Source: CAZABP01 sp964483245 (GTDB taxonomy: Bacteria; Planctomycetota; UBA1135; UBA2386). From it: DNA of 64,000 bases. The translations under genes and the position numbers were made by a program. Numbering within the stretch: the stretch's first letter is position 1; the number at the start of each line of letters is the position of its first letter. Location of the stretch: contig CAZABP010000018.1 of assembly GCA_964483245.1 (NCBI GenBank), positions 1 to 64,000 on the forward strand, written 5' to 3'. Below are positions 9,233 to 18,561 of the stretch, piece by piece. The notes under the pieces are model-generated. The model saw only the letters and a list, made by a program, of their open reading frames with translations, was not told the origin of the DNA and did not search any database.

Positions 9233-9748
9233 ATGAATCCACGTTGCAGTTCCTTGGTCTTGGCCGCGCTGGCAATCGCCGGTTGTCGTGCAGAATCGAA
9301 GGCTCCCGATGGACGGCACCACGAGCCCGGCGGCGGATTCTCGCTGGTGGCGCCGGTGGGCTGGGTCGTCCGGGAGGTGCCCGGCTTCAAGTACAGGTTC
9401 CTGTTCGGTCCGCCGATCGGCGACTTCGCGCCGAACATCAATGTAGTCGACGAGCGCTTCCCTGGATCAGCGCGCGAATACACGCAAGCGGGGCTCGCCG
9501 CAGCCGAGCGCATGTTCCCCCGGTTCCAGGTTCACGCGAAGGATGAGTTCGCGCTCGACAACGGAGTCGACGCGGTGAGGGCGCGGCTGACGAACGAGCA
9601 GAATGGTCGAGAGCTCGATCAGACGATGTACTTCGTAGTGCAGGCTGGGCGGGCATTTGTGATCACGTGCAGCAAGCAGGCCTCCGACAGCCGGGACTTC
9701 TCAGCGGCGTTCGACGAATGCGCGCGCTCGTTTCGAGTCGAGAGATAG
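9233..9748 (+). CDS. Lipoprotein, PsbP/DcrB-like
   Basis: A 171-residue predicted lipoprotein. A lipobox (LAIAGC, residues 12-17) follows a short hydrophobic N-terminus in MNPRCSSLVLAALAIAGC. This fixes the start at 9233 rather than the earlier in-frame ATG. The rest is an alpha/beta domain of the kind found in DcrB or PsbP-like proteins (FSLVAPVGWVVREVPG, then DQTMYFVVQAGRAFVITCS, and a final FDECARSFRVE). Such proteins sit on the envelope; a precise role is not known. It has a 147-bp divergent intergenic region with the gene at 8213-9085, likely holding both promoters. Confidence 0.78.
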   Translation: MNPRCSSLVLAALAIAGCRAESKAPDGRHHEPGGGFSLVAPVGWVVREVPGFKYRFLFGPPIGDFAPNINVVDERFPGSAREYTQAGLAAAERMFPRFQVHAKDEFALDNGVDAVRARLTNEQNGRELDQTMYFVVQAGRAFVITCSKQASDSRDFSAAFDECARSFRVER

Positions 9749-9890
9749 CTCGACGAGCGCTCGGACTTGCGTAGGAGGCGCGGGTGGGTTCACCCGCTTG
9801 ATGGAGCTCGGGTCGGCAACGTGACCCACCGGGGATGGACGATGCGTGGGAGCGTCGGCACGCTGGACCAGCTACACCACCCTGAACGCA

Positions 9891-10457
9891 ATGAATGCCG
9901 CGGAACGAAGGAATACTGCGACGGCGCACGCTCTCGCTGAGCGCGGCGGCAGGTGGCACGAGCGCCGAGCATACGCGCGCGCGTTGAAGCTGTACCGGCG
10001 CGCACGGCGCCTGGCGCCGAGCTGCCCCGTGATCCGGTACGGCGTAGCGAACGCGCTGCACATGCTCTGCCGCCACGACGAGGCGTGCGGAATCCTGGCG
10101 GGAATGCTCGAGCTGCCAGACCGAGTGCTGCTCGCTGGCTGCCCACGCCAAGGCCGAAGAGGCGTGCAGTCACTGCGGCTCGATGTGCACTACCTGCTGT
10201 TCCACGCAACGATCTACGCGACCGGATCGTGGGTCAGTGCGGCGCCCCACCTGCACGAGCACCTCAGAATGCGGCGCCGGGAGCTGAGCTCACTGTGGTC
10301 GCGGCGCGCAGTCCTGCGTGAAGCCGAGAGGCTCCGCCGCCGCCATGCCCCCGGCGCCCGATCGGTGACTACCTGGAAACTCGTGCCAGGACCGCAGCCC
10401 GCGCGGGTGACACGCCCCCTCCGCGGCCGCAAGTTGCGCAGTGCGCATCGCATGTGA
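9891..10457 (+). CDS. TPR-like small protein
   Basis: About 188 residues, basic. A single clear TPR-like helix pair lies near residues 18-60 (RAYARALKLYRRARRLAPSC, then IRYGVANALHMLCRHDEA). The remainder is Arg-rich and not recognisable. ATG at 9891 is chosen over an earlier start because the first 15 residues before it look non-native. No Shine-Dalgarno is visible. It sits just before the tandem paralogue pair on the same strand. Confidence is moderate because of the unusual composition of the tail. Confidence 0.5.
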   Translation: MNAAERRNTATAHALAERGGRWHERRAYARALKLYRRARRLAPSCPVIRYGVANALHMLCRHDEACGILAGMLELPDRVLLAGCPRQGRRGVQSLRLDVHYLLFHATIYATGSWVSAAPHLHEHLRMRRRELSSLWSRRAVLREAERLRRRHAPGARSVTTWKLVPGPQPARVTRPLRGRKLRSAHRM

Positions 10458-10511
10458 GCACCACCCGCGTGTGCGACCACAGCACGGCGTGATCGCGTAG
10501 CATCGCTCGGG

Positions 10512-12827
10512 ATGCGACGCGCACACCTCGTCATCACGCTGGGGTTGCTCGGTGCTGCGGGCCTGCTGTGGTTGCTGGCGACTTCGCAAACGCAACGGGT
10601 CGCGCCGGTGGATGCATCGCCGGCCTCGCCGCCGACAGCTCCACAACCTGCTTCCGCAGCCGCCGCCGCGGCGGACGGAGCAGCGGTGCCGGCGCACGAG
10701 CGCGCTGTGGTCGCCGCGCTCACCGTGCTCGTCCGCGATCCTGCTGGCGCCCCGATCGCCGGCGCGACGGCGGCACTGTCCGGTGACGCGCCCCGCGAAG
10801 CGACGACCGGCGCAGACGGCCAGGCCGCGTTTCCCGTGTCGGACCACGCAGCAGATCTGCGCGTCTCGGCCGTCGGGTTCCTGCCGGTCACGCAACACCT
10901 CGAACAGTGCACCGGGACGCACATCGTCACGCTCGGCGCAGGCGAGATTCTGGAGGGGATCGTCGAGGTCGATGGACGGCCGCCAGCCGAGCCGATCGAG
11001 ATGACGCTGCACACGGCGGGCACGCGGGAGAAGCACACGCTGGTGACCGGTGAGCGGGGCGCATTCTCGGTGCGCGGTGTGTCGCCGAACTGGTCGGGGC
11101 GGCTCGAGTTTCCCTGGCTCTATTGGGTGCTCGACCCGCCCGATGGGGAGAGATCGCTGCCCATTGCTGCGCCGCAGCGCGGCATGCGCATTCCACTCAC
11201 TCAGCTGCCCTGTCTGCGCGCGCGGTTGTTGCGAAGCACCGATGGCGCGCCGCTCGCCGATGCGAACGTGACGGCCGTAGTCACGTTCGAGAACGGCTGG
11301 CAGACGCCGGGCACCGGGTGTCGCGTGGACACCGACGGCCGGCTGACGTTGCCGCTGGCACCAGGCAACTCGGGGGCGCGGGTCGAATGGCTGAAGCCGT
11401 CGAACCGCGCGAAGGTCGTCCTTGCATCGCTGTCGATCGGCGGACCGAGCGTGCGTGACACGAAGCTCGAGTTCCAGCAGGCGCAGATTCCACCGGATCT
11501 GGACCTGGGCGACCTGCGGATCGCCGCAGGAACTGAGCTTTGGATCCGCGCGGAGGACGCGCACGGCGCACCGGTGGAGGGCGCGCTGCTGGTTGCGGAT
11601 GGAGAGCGCGCGAAGCCGACCGATGAGGCTGGCATCGCCCGCGTACTCGCCGCATCGCACACGCCAGCGCTCTGGGCCGCAGCGGTCGGATTCCGCTTCG
11701 GGCCGGTCGCGCCCAAGGGCGGGACTGGCACACGCGAGGATCCGCTGGTCGTCGCGCTTGCGGCGGGGAGCGTGCTCGTCGTGCGCGTCTGCGATGCGAC
11801 CGGCCAGCCGTTGACCTGCAGCGTAGAGATCGAAGGCCCGGACTTGTCGGCCCCGGAGAATACGCCGTGGATCTACAGGCTCGTGCAGTTCCAGGGTGCG
11901 CGATCGAGCCACCGCACTGGGATCTCGAGCATCACGGTCGGCACCGACGCGAACGGGGAGGCACGGATACCCGGCTTGGCGCCCGATGCCGAGATCGAGG
12001 TGCGCGTCGTGGACGCGTTCGAGATCGTGCTCGTCGAGAAGCGTGCCCGGACGCCGCGCGAGCAGAGCACGCACATCGTCGAGTTGACGTTGCCGGATCG
12101 GGAAGTGCGAGTGAACGGTGTCGTGTTCGACAGTGCCGGAGAACCCGCGAAGGGAGCCGTGGTGCTCTTGCAGGCCCCACGCCGCAGCAGTTCGGTGCGG
12201 ACCGACCAAGCTGGCCGCTTTCAGTTCGAGGGCCTGCACGCCGTCGGGCAGCAACTCGGCTTTCTCGTTCAGCACGCAGATCACGCGGACGTGCTGCGCG
12301 CTCCGGCCCCGCTGCAAGGTGATCTGGACCTGCGATTCGATCTACAGCGGGGCTTCTCGATCGAGGTGATGGTCGTCGATCCGCTCGGTCGGCCCGTAGA
12401 CGCAGGAGTCACTGTCAGGGGACTGGCGCAGAGCGCTCCGACGACGCGGATCGCCCCTGGCATCCGTCGCGCGCAGCGCATCCCTGCGGGCGTCCAGGAG
12501 TTTGTCGCCTTGATCGGCACGCGAGAGTTCCCTGTCCGGCACGATCCGGTCGCAGGCAACCTCCGCATCGAAGTTCCGCCCGCAGGTGAAGTCGACGCCG
12601 AGGTCGATGTGGCACGTGCCGGAGAGCATCGGTATCTGACGATCACGCTGCTGCAGGACGACGTCGCCGTGGCCCACCTGCACGCCCGCCGCGCCGGCAC
12701 GGTCTACCGCGCGACGACGCGCGCCGCGCTCGCCGGCCGCTACACCGCGGTCCTCAAGAGCGGCGACACCGAGCTCAGCCGCAGCCAGATCGAAGTCGTC
12801 GCGGGACAGCGGACCACCATCCGATGA
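10512..12827 (+). CDS. Membrane-anchored carboxypeptidase-regulatory-like repeat protein, copy 1
   Basis: A 771-residue protein. Residues 1-25 form an N-terminal anchor (RRAHLVITLGLLGAAGLLWLL), followed by an Ala/Pro-rich linker to about residue 60. A string of beta-sandwich domains of the carboxypeptidase-regulatory type follows, with the recurring pattern VxDPxGxPIxGAxVxL ... GxxxFxxLxxG (for example VLVRDPAGAPIAGATAALSG, VFDSAGEPAKGAVVLLQ). No catalytic residues are visible. It probably projects into the periplasm and binds a ligand or partner. It is followed at 12868 by a full-length paralogue of identical length, and similar domains end the sigma fusion at 18562-21114. Confidence 0.82.
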   Translation: MRRAHLVITLGLLGAAGLLWLLATSQTQRVAPVDASPASPPTAPQPASAAAAAADGAAVPAHERAVVAALTVLVRDPAGAPIAGATAALSGDAPREATTGADGQAAFPVSDHAADLRVSAVGFLPVTQHLEQCTGTHIVTLGAGEILEGIVEVDGRPPAEPIEMTLHTAGTREKHTLVTGERGAFSVRGVSPNWSGRLEFPWLYWVLDPPDGERSLPIAAPQRGMRIPLTQLPCLRARLLRSTDGAPLADANVTAVVTFENGWQTPGTGCRVDTDGRLTLPLAPGNSGARVEWLKPSNRAKVVLASLSIGGPSVRDTKLEFQQAQIPPDLDLGDLRIAAGTELWIRAEDAHGAPVEGALLVADGERAKPTDEAGIARVLAASHTPALWAAAVGFRFGPVAPKGGTGTREDPLVVALAAGSVLVVRVCDATGQPLTCSVEIEGPDLSAPENTPWIYRLVQFQGARSSHRTGISSITVGTDANGEARIPGLAPDAEIEVRVVDAFEIVLVEKRARTPREQSTHIVELTLPDREVRVNGVVFDSAGEPAKGAVVLLQAPRRSSSVRTDQAGRFQFEGLHAVGQQLGFLVQHADHADVLRAPAPLQGDLDLRFDLQRGFSIEVMVVDPLGRPVDAGVTVRGLAQSAPTTRIAPGIRRAQRIPAGVQEFVALIGTREFPVRHDPVAGNLRIEVPPAGEVDAEVDVARAGEHRYLTITLLQDDVAVAHLHARRAGTVYRATTRAALAGRYTAVLKSGDTELSRSQIEVVAGQRTTIR
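10746..10972 (+). repeat. 227-bp block identical to 13102-13328
   Basis: The sequence here is identical, base for base by eye, to 13102-13328 at an offset of 2356 bp. It lies inside the first carboxypeptidase-regulatory-like domain of copy 1. Flanking positions differ, and later parts of the two genes differ at many codons. Confidence 0.9.
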
Positions 12828-12867
12828 GCGGACCACGGCGCGGCGTGATCGCATAGGATCGCCAGTG

Positions 12868-15183
12868 ATGCGACGTGCACACCTCGTCATCACGCTGGGG
12901 TTGCTCGGTGCTGCAGGTCTGCTGTGGTTGCTGGCGACTTCGCACACGCAACGCGTCGCGCCGACGGATGCATCGCCTGCCTCGCCGCCAACAGCTCCAC
13001 AACCTGCTCCCGCAGCCGCCGCCGCGGCGGACGCAGCAGCGGTGCCGGCGCACGAGCGCGCCGTGGTCGAAGCGTTCACCGTGCTCGTCCGCGATCCAGC
13101 CGGCGCCCCGATCGCCGGCGCGACGGCGGCACTGTCCGGTGACGCGCCCCGCGAAGCGACGACCGGCGCAGACGGCCAGGCCGCGTTTCCCGTGTCGGAC
13201 CACGCAGCAGATCTGCGCGTCTCGGCCGTCGGGTTCCTGCCGGTCACGCAACACCTCGAACAGTGCACCGGGACGCACATCGTCACGCTCGGCGCAGGCG
13301 AGATTCTGGAGGGGATCGTCGAGGTCGACGGGCGGCCGCCAGCCGAGCCGATCGAGATGACGCTGCACACGGCCGGCACGCGGGAGAAACACACGTTGGT
13401 CACCGGTGAGCGGGGCGCATTCACCGTGCGCGGGCTGTCGCCGGACTGGTCGGGAAGACTCGAGTTTCCCTGGCTCTACTGGGTGCTCGAGCCGCCCGAT
13501 GGGGAGCGATGGCTTCCCGTTCCAGCGCCGCAGCGCGGCATGCGCGTTTCACTCACGCAGCTGCCCTGTCTGCGCGCGCGGTTGTTGCAGGCGAGCGATG
13601 GCACGCCGCTGGGCGATGCCCGCGTCCACGCGGTCGTAGTCTTCACGAACGGCCTCCAGACTCCTCTCGCGAGCGGCCGCGTCGACGAACAGGGCAGGCT
13701 GGCAGTCCGCCTCGTGCCCAGTTCCTCGTCGGCTCGGGTCGAATGGCTGGATCCGACCTCCCGCGCCGCCGTCGCGGCAGCGACGCTGCACGTCGACGGC
13801 CCGAACGTGCCTGCGACGAAGTTCGAGTTTCGAGGTGACCAGATTCCGCCGGACCTGGATCTCGGCGATCTCCGCCTCGTGACCGGCGTCGAGCTCTGGA
13901 TCCGCGTCGAGGATATTCACGGTGCGCCGGTTGCGGGCGCCCTGCTTCAGGCCGACGGCAAGAGTGCGAAGCGGACCGACGCGGACGGCGTCACGCAGGT
14001 GCTCGGCGAATCGCGGACTCCGCGGCTCTGGGCCGCTGCTCTCGGATTCCGCTTCGGCCCGGTCACAGCGTCACGCGGCAGCGGCACGCGCGAGGACCCA
14101 TTCATCGTCACCCTGGCGACCGGCAGCCTCCTGGTCGTGCGCGCCCGCGACGCCGCCGGCAAGCCGCTGCGGTGCAACGTGCGGATCGAGGGGCGCGGTT
14201 GGCGGATTCCGGAGCACGCGCGATCGATCTACGGGCTCGTGCAGCTCACGAGCGCACAATCGAACCAGCACACCGGCATCTCGAGCCTGACCATGAACTC
14301 CGACGCGGGGGGCGAGGTCCGCATTCCCGGCCTGGCGCCCGACGTCGAGATCACCGCTGCGGTCGTGGACGCGATCGACGCAGTCCTCGTCGAAGCGCCT
14401 ATCCGCACGCCCTCCGAGCAGGAGACCCGTGTCGTCGAGCTGACGGTTCCCACCCGTGGCGCGCGCGTCGCCGGCATCGTGCTCGACACCGCCGGAGAGC
14501 CGGCGAAGGGCGCGCAGGTCAGCCTGCAGCACGCGAAGCGGGGCTGGAGCACCACGACCGACGAAGCCGGTCGCTTCGAGTTCGAAGGGATCCACGCTGT
14601 CGGCCAGGTCATCGCGTTCCGCATTCAGCACGCTGGTCATGCGGATGCCGTCCGTCCTCCCGCGCCATTGGAGAGCGACCTGGACCTCCGGTTCGATCTG
14701 CAGCGCGGATACACGCTCGAGGTCGCGATCGTCGATGCGCTCGGCCGTCCCGTGGACGGTGGGGTCAACGTCCGTGCGCCCGACTACGAGCGATCCATCA
14801 CCAGGCTCGGAGCCGGTGTGTATCGGGTGGAACGGGTTCCGGCCGGCGTCCACGAGTTCGTGGCCTCAGTCGGAAACAAGGACTTCCCCGTCCGCCACGA
14901 TCCGGTCGCCGGCAACCTGCGGATCGAGGTCCCGCCCGCGGGTGAAGTCGACATCGATGTCGATGCGACCAGCGGTGATCAGGAGCCCTACTTGCGTGTC
15001 ACCTTGATGCAGGACGACGTCGTGGTCGAGCGCCTGCACGCCCGTCGCGCGGGCTCCGTCTACCGCTGCGCGCCGAACGCCGTGCTCGCCGGCCGCTACA
15101 CCGCGATCCTGAAGCGCGGCGACACCGAACTCAGCCGCCGCGAGATCGAGGTCGTCGCCGGTCAGCGGACGACGATCCGCTGA
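12868..15183 (+). CDS. Membrane-anchored carboxypeptidase-regulatory-like repeat protein, copy 2
   Basis: A 771-residue paralogue of the gene at 10512-12827, exactly as long. The start ATG at 12868 is set by alignment to copy 1, although a GTG lies immediately upstream. The anchor, the Ala/Pro-rich linker and the first domain match copy 1 closely. From about residue 230 the copies drift apart, yet keep the same domain order and the same ending (VVAGQRTTIR). About 35 bp before the start also match, so the duplicated unit is roughly 2.36 kb and includes the upstream region. Function is unknown; the two copies may have different ligands. Confidence 0.85.
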   Translation: MRRAHLVITLGLLGAAGLLWLLATSHTQRVAPTDASPASPPTAPQPAPAAAAAADAAAVPAHERAVVEAFTVLVRDPAGAPIAGATAALSGDAPREATTGADGQAAFPVSDHAADLRVSAVGFLPVTQHLEQCTGTHIVTLGAGEILEGIVEVDGRPPAEPIEMTLHTAGTREKHTLVTGERGAFTVRGLSPDWSGRLEFPWLYWVLEPPDGERWLPVPAPQRGMRVSLTQLPCLRARLLQASDGTPLGDARVHAVVVFTNGLQTPLASGRVDEQGRLAVRLVPSSSSARVEWLDPTSRAAVAAATLHVDGPNVPATKFEFRGDQIPPDLDLGDLRLVTGVELWIRVEDIHGAPVAGALLQADGKSAKRTDADGVTQVLGESRTPRLWAAALGFRFGPVTASRGSGTREDPFIVTLATGSLLVVRARDAAGKPLRCNVRIEGRGWRIPEHARSIYGLVQLTSAQSNQHTGISSLTMNSDAGGEVRIPGLAPDVEITAAVVDAIDAVLVEAPIRTPSEQETRVVELTVPTRGARVAGIVLDTAGEPAKGAQVSLQHAKRGWSTTTDEAGRFEFEGIHAVGQVIAFRIQHAGHADAVRPPAPLESDLDLRFDLQRGYTLEVAIVDALGRPVDGGVNVRAPDYERSITRLGAGVYRVERVPAGVHEFVASVGNKDFPVRHDPVAGNLRIEVPPAGEVDIDVDATSGDQEPYLRVTLMQDDVVVERLHARRAGSVYRCAPNAVLAGRYTAILKRGDTELSRREIEVVAGQRTTIR
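13102..13328 (+). repeat. 227-bp block identical to 10746-10972
   Basis: Second copy of the identical block, inside the first carboxypeptidase-regulatory-like domain of copy 2. Confidence 0.9.
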
Positions 15184-15454
15184 TCTGCGATCGCCGGCGG
15201 GACCTCGACTCCGTCGCCCCTGCTGCTGAGGAACCCGGCAGTGGTGCTGGTGCTGCCGGCCCGGCGCATCACGCACCGGAACCTCTGTTCCACCATCCGC
15301 ATCGGTAGTTGCGCTGCACGCAGCACGCCGAAAGTCCCACGTCGCGGCGCTTCCACGTCGTGGCTCAAGCGCCCCTCCGATCGATCCGAAAGGCCCTCGC
15401 AGGACGCGATCGGGTGCGCGCGAGCCGCACTGCGGAGCCGACACCGTGGACGGA

Positions 15455-16105
15455 ATGCCACTCGAGAAATCGCTGCTTCCCAGTGCGGGCGTGCTGGCGG
15501 CACTGCTGCTCGCGGGTTGTGAGCTGGCGCCGCCGGCACCGGCGCTTCCGTGCGACTTGCACGGGCGGCTCCGCATGGAAGGCGCGGAGCCGGCGCCGTG
15601 GCACGAGCAACAGGTCCTGGTCAGCGCGCTGCCGCTCGACCGCACGCGACCCCGCGCGAGCGGCCAGCTTGTCCTGCACGCATCGCTGCGCGCGACCGGA
15701 ACGGACCCGTTGGTCCTGCCGTTCGGTCAGGAGATCTGCTTCCGCAACGACGACGCGATCTGCCATCAGTATTTCTCGTCGTCGGCCGGCAACGCGTTCG
15801 AGCTCGGACTGCTCGGCCCCGGTGCTGCGAAGCGCCACCGCCCCGACCAACCCGGCTTCATCCGCATCTATTGCTCGCTGCACGCCGACGAGCAGGCGAC
15901 GGTGCTCGTGCTGCCGGCGTCCCGGTTTGCGCTCGTCGCGCCGGACGGGTCGTTCACGATTCCGGCCCTGGAGCCTGGCCTCTACCGGCTCGAGGTCTGG
16001 GCGGCGGGGCGGGCACCGCAGGTTGCCGAGTGGCTGGTCAGCCGTGACGTCCGGTCGATCGTCGAAATCCCGGTCGCCGCCGCGCGGCCGGCGGCACCGA
16101 AGTGA
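15455..16105 (+). CDS. Lipoprotein with cupredoxin-like domain
   Basis: A 216-residue predicted lipoprotein. The lipobox reads LLAGC at about residues 22-26. The middle resembles a cupredoxin fold: ICFRNDDAICHQYFSSS supplies a His, and RIYCSLHADEQATVLVLP supplies a Cys and a His in the usual type-1 copper order. A methionine ligand is not obvious. A short carboxypeptidase-regulatory-like tail follows (SFTIPALEPGLYRLEVW). ATG at 15455 is preferred to the GTG at 15446. The stop overlaps the start of the next gene by 4 bp (GTGA), so the two are translationally coupled; the lipoprotein may feed a copper or redox signal to its neighbour. Confidence 0.75.
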   Translation: MPLEKSLLPSAGVLAALLLAGCELAPPAPALPCDLHGRLRMEGAEPAPWHEQQVLVSALPLDRTRPRASGQLVLHASLRATGTDPLVLPFGQEICFRNDDAICHQYFSSSAGNAFELGLLGPGAAKRHRPDQPGFIRIYCSLHADEQATVLVLPASRFALVAPDGSFTIPALEPGLYRLEVWAAGRAPQVAEWLVSRDVRSIVEIPVAAARPAAPK

Positions 16106-18558
16106 AGCGCCTCCGCGACCGGCTGCGGCGGGACGGCATCGGTGCCCGACTCTGGCAGCGAGCGTCGGCAGCGACCTGCCGTGCGGGGCGCTGGCTGCAT
16201 GCCCTGCTGTTGACGTCGATGCGTCGTGTGCAGCGCATGTCGCTGGCGACGCGGATGCTGCTGGTGCTGGTCTCGGTCGCGGCGGTGTCGACGGTCGTGA
16301 CGCTGATACTGCAGAACGACTCGCTGACCACCGACCTGCAGAAGTCCGCGCGAACGCGGCTCGAGCACGCGACGGCGCTGACACGACAGCTCGTCGACGA
16401 CCACCTGGTCAATCAGGCAGCGCGCTTCCAGGCCGTCGCGACGAGCCCACAGCTGATCGCGCATCTGGAGGCCCGGCATCGACCGACCCTCGACCACTTT
16501 GCCGAGCGGCTCCTGCAACAGCAGGGTGCTGCGGCGATCGCCTTCGTGGACTGCGAGCGCCGCGAGCTGGCCGGCGCGGGGCCGCCCGGCTTGCGGCTCG
16601 CGGCGATGCATGCGGTCGAAACCCGCCCGTGCGAAGCGCAGGCCGGCGGCGGGGTCTCGACGCTGCTGGCGCACCAGGACGAACCCTACTGGCTGGTGAC
16701 GATGCCGCTGCGCGCCGGTGGTGGTCAGGTCGGCAGCCTCGTGGTCGCAGGCCTGCTCGGCGCGGACAAGCTCGCGGCCTGGTCGGAACTCTCACGTGCA
16801 TCGGTGGTGGTTGCGCCGCCGGGCCCCGAGGGCCGGTTGTCGACGGTGGTCAAGTCGCTTGGCGCGTTGCAGCTCCGCGTCGAGACGACGTTCGATGCCG
16901 AGCAGGCAGCGCTCGCGAACTCACGCCGCAGCCTGCTCACTGGTGGTCTGATCGGTCTTGCGCTGGCGTCGATCGCCAGCATCTTCCTGGCGCGCAGTCT
17001 CGTCCGACCGATCCGCGCGATCCAGTCGGCGACCGAGCACTTCGGCGAAGGAAGCCTCGCGTTCCGGCTCGACGCCCGGCGCAGCGACGAGGTCGGCGAC
17101 GTCGCGCGTGCGATCAACGCGATGCTGGATCGGCTCGAGCACAACGTCAACGAGCGGATCCGCGCCGAGAACCGGATCAGCGATCTCGCCTACCACGACA
17201 GTCTGACCGGTCTCGCCAACCGCCGTCTGCTGCGCCAGCGGCTCACGGCGCTGCTGGATCACCCGCACGCAGCCGACGGCACGACTGCGGTCATGTTCAT
17301 CGACCTGGACCGGTTCAAGTACGTCAATGACACGCTCGGCCACACTGCCGGCGACGAGCTGCTGGTCGAAGTCAGCCAACGGCTGAGCGCGTGCGTCAGG
17401 ACGTTCGCTGCACCGGGGCGCAGCGCTGAGGAAGCGGTGTTGATCGCACGGCTCGGTGGAGACGAGTTCACGCTGCTGCTGACCGACGTGCAGGACCGCC
17501 AGCAGGTGGAAGGACTCGCGCAGCGGATCATCGAGGCGCTTGCGGAGCCGTTCGAGCTGCGCGGGCAGGACCTGACCCTCAGCGCCAGCCTCGGCATCGC
17601 GCTCGCACCGGACGACGCGAAGGATGCGGAGGAGCTGCTGCGCGACTCCGACATCGCGATGTTCCACGCCAAGAACCAGGGTGGGCGGCGGTACGAGTTC
17701 TATGCCGACTCGATGCTCGAGATCGCGGCCAAGCGCCTGGCACTCGAGGCGAACCTGCGGCGCGCGCTGCAGCACGAGGAGTTCGAGCTGCACTACCAGC
17801 CGAAGCTCGACCTCGAGACCAAGCGGATCACCGGCGTCGAGGCGCTGATCCGCTGGCGCGCCGGCGCCGAGGGTCTCATCAAGCCGGATGATTTCATCCC
17901 GATGGCAGAGGAGATCGGCGCGATCGTCCCGATCGGCGACTGGGTCCTGCAGAAGGCGATCGAGCAGGCACTGGCCTGGCAGCGGGAGGGCGTGCCGCCG
18001 GTCCGGATCGCGGTCAACATCTCGGCACGCCAGATCGAGCGGCGCGACGAGTTCGTGCAGCGGCTCGAAGAGCTGCTGCGGCGCTCGGGCCTGGACCCAT
18101 CGCTGTTGGAGCTCGAGATCACCGAAGGTGCGATGCTGCGCGACGAAGATGCGGCGATCGCGATGCTGGAGCGGCTGCGGGACCTCGGGGTCGGCCTGTC
18201 GCTCGACGACTTCGGGACCGGCTATTCGTCGCTGTCCTATCTGCGCCGGCTGCCGATCAACACACTGAAGATCGACCGGACCTTCATCCACGGCGTCGAC
18301 ATGCATCCGGAGGACGCAGCCCTCGTCGGCGCAATCATCGCGATGGCGAAGGTCCTCGGCCTCCGCGTCGTCGTCGAGGGCGTCGAGACGCGCCGCCAGC
18401 GCAAGTTCCTCGAGATGCTCGGCTGCGACGAGATCCAGGGTTTCCTGTTCAGCCAGCCGGTCACCGCCGATCAGGTCGCGGAGCTGCTGCGTAAGTCGGA
18501 ACGGCGCGCGCGGTCGCGGCGGGGCAAGGATCGCCGCATGCCGGTGCTACCGCGCTGA
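16102..18558 (+). CDS. HAMP-GGDEF-EAL cyclic-di-GMP protein
   Basis: An 818-residue membrane sensor for cyclic-di-GMP turnover. Hydrophobic segments at about residues 52-70 and 278-299 bracket a periplasmic sensor domain. A HAMP domain follows (SLVRPIRAIQSATEHF). The GGDEF domain has an intact GGDEF at residues 452-456. The EAL domain has EAL at 580-582, with DDFGTGYSSLSYL and VVVEGVETRRQ further on. Both enzymatic halves keep their key residues, so it could make and degrade cyclic-di-GMP. It starts with GTG overlapping the upstream cupredoxin-like lipoprotein gene, and ends three bases from the convergent sigma fusion. Confidence 0.92.
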   Translation: MKRLRDRLRRDGIGARLWQRASAATCRAGRWLHALLLTSMRRVQRMSLATRMLLVLVSVAAVSTVVTLILQNDSLTTDLQKSARTRLEHATALTRQLVDDHLVNQAARFQAVATSPQLIAHLEARHRPTLDHFAERLLQQQGAAAIAFVDCERRELAGAGPPGLRLAAMHAVETRPCEAQAGGGVSTLLAHQDEPYWLVTMPLRAGGGQVGSLVVAGLLGADKLAAWSELSRASVVVAPPGPEGRLSTVVKSLGALQLRVETTFDAEQAALANSRRSLLTGGLIGLALASIASIFLARSLVRPIRAIQSATEHFGEGSLAFRLDARRSDEVGDVARAINAMLDRLEHNVNERIRAENRISDLAYHDSLTGLANRRLLRQRLTALLDHPHAADGTTAVMFIDLDRFKYVNDTLGHTAGDELLVEVSQRLSACVRTFAAPGRSAEEAVLIARLGGDEFTLLLTDVQDRQQVEGLAQRIIEALAEPFELRGQDLTLSASLGIALAPDDAKDAEELLRDSDIAMFHAKNQGGRRYEFYADSMLEIAAKRLALEANLRRALQHEEFELHYQPKLDLETKRITGVEALIRWRAGAEGLIKPDDFIPMAEEIGAIVPIGDWVLQKAIEQALAWQREGVPPVRIAVNISARQIERRDEFVQRLEELLRRSGLDPSLLELEITEGAMLRDEDAAIAMLERLRDLGVGLSLDDFGTGYSSLSYLRRLPINTLKIDRTFIHGVDMHPEDAALVGAIIAMAKVLGLRVVVEGVETRRQRKFLEMLGCDEIQGFLFSQPVTADQVAELLRKSERRARSRRGKDRRMPVLPR

Positions 18559-18561
18559 CTG

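Noticed and set aside
10290..12317. Long minus-strand frames opposite the tandem paralogues
   Set aside because: They recur opposite both copies because the copies are similar; the plus strand has an anchor, repeats and a coherent length.
15184..15454. Possible small gene between the paralogue and the cupredoxin gene
   Set aside because: No start with a ribosome-binding site and no recognisable protein; probably leader or promoter for the cupredoxin gene.
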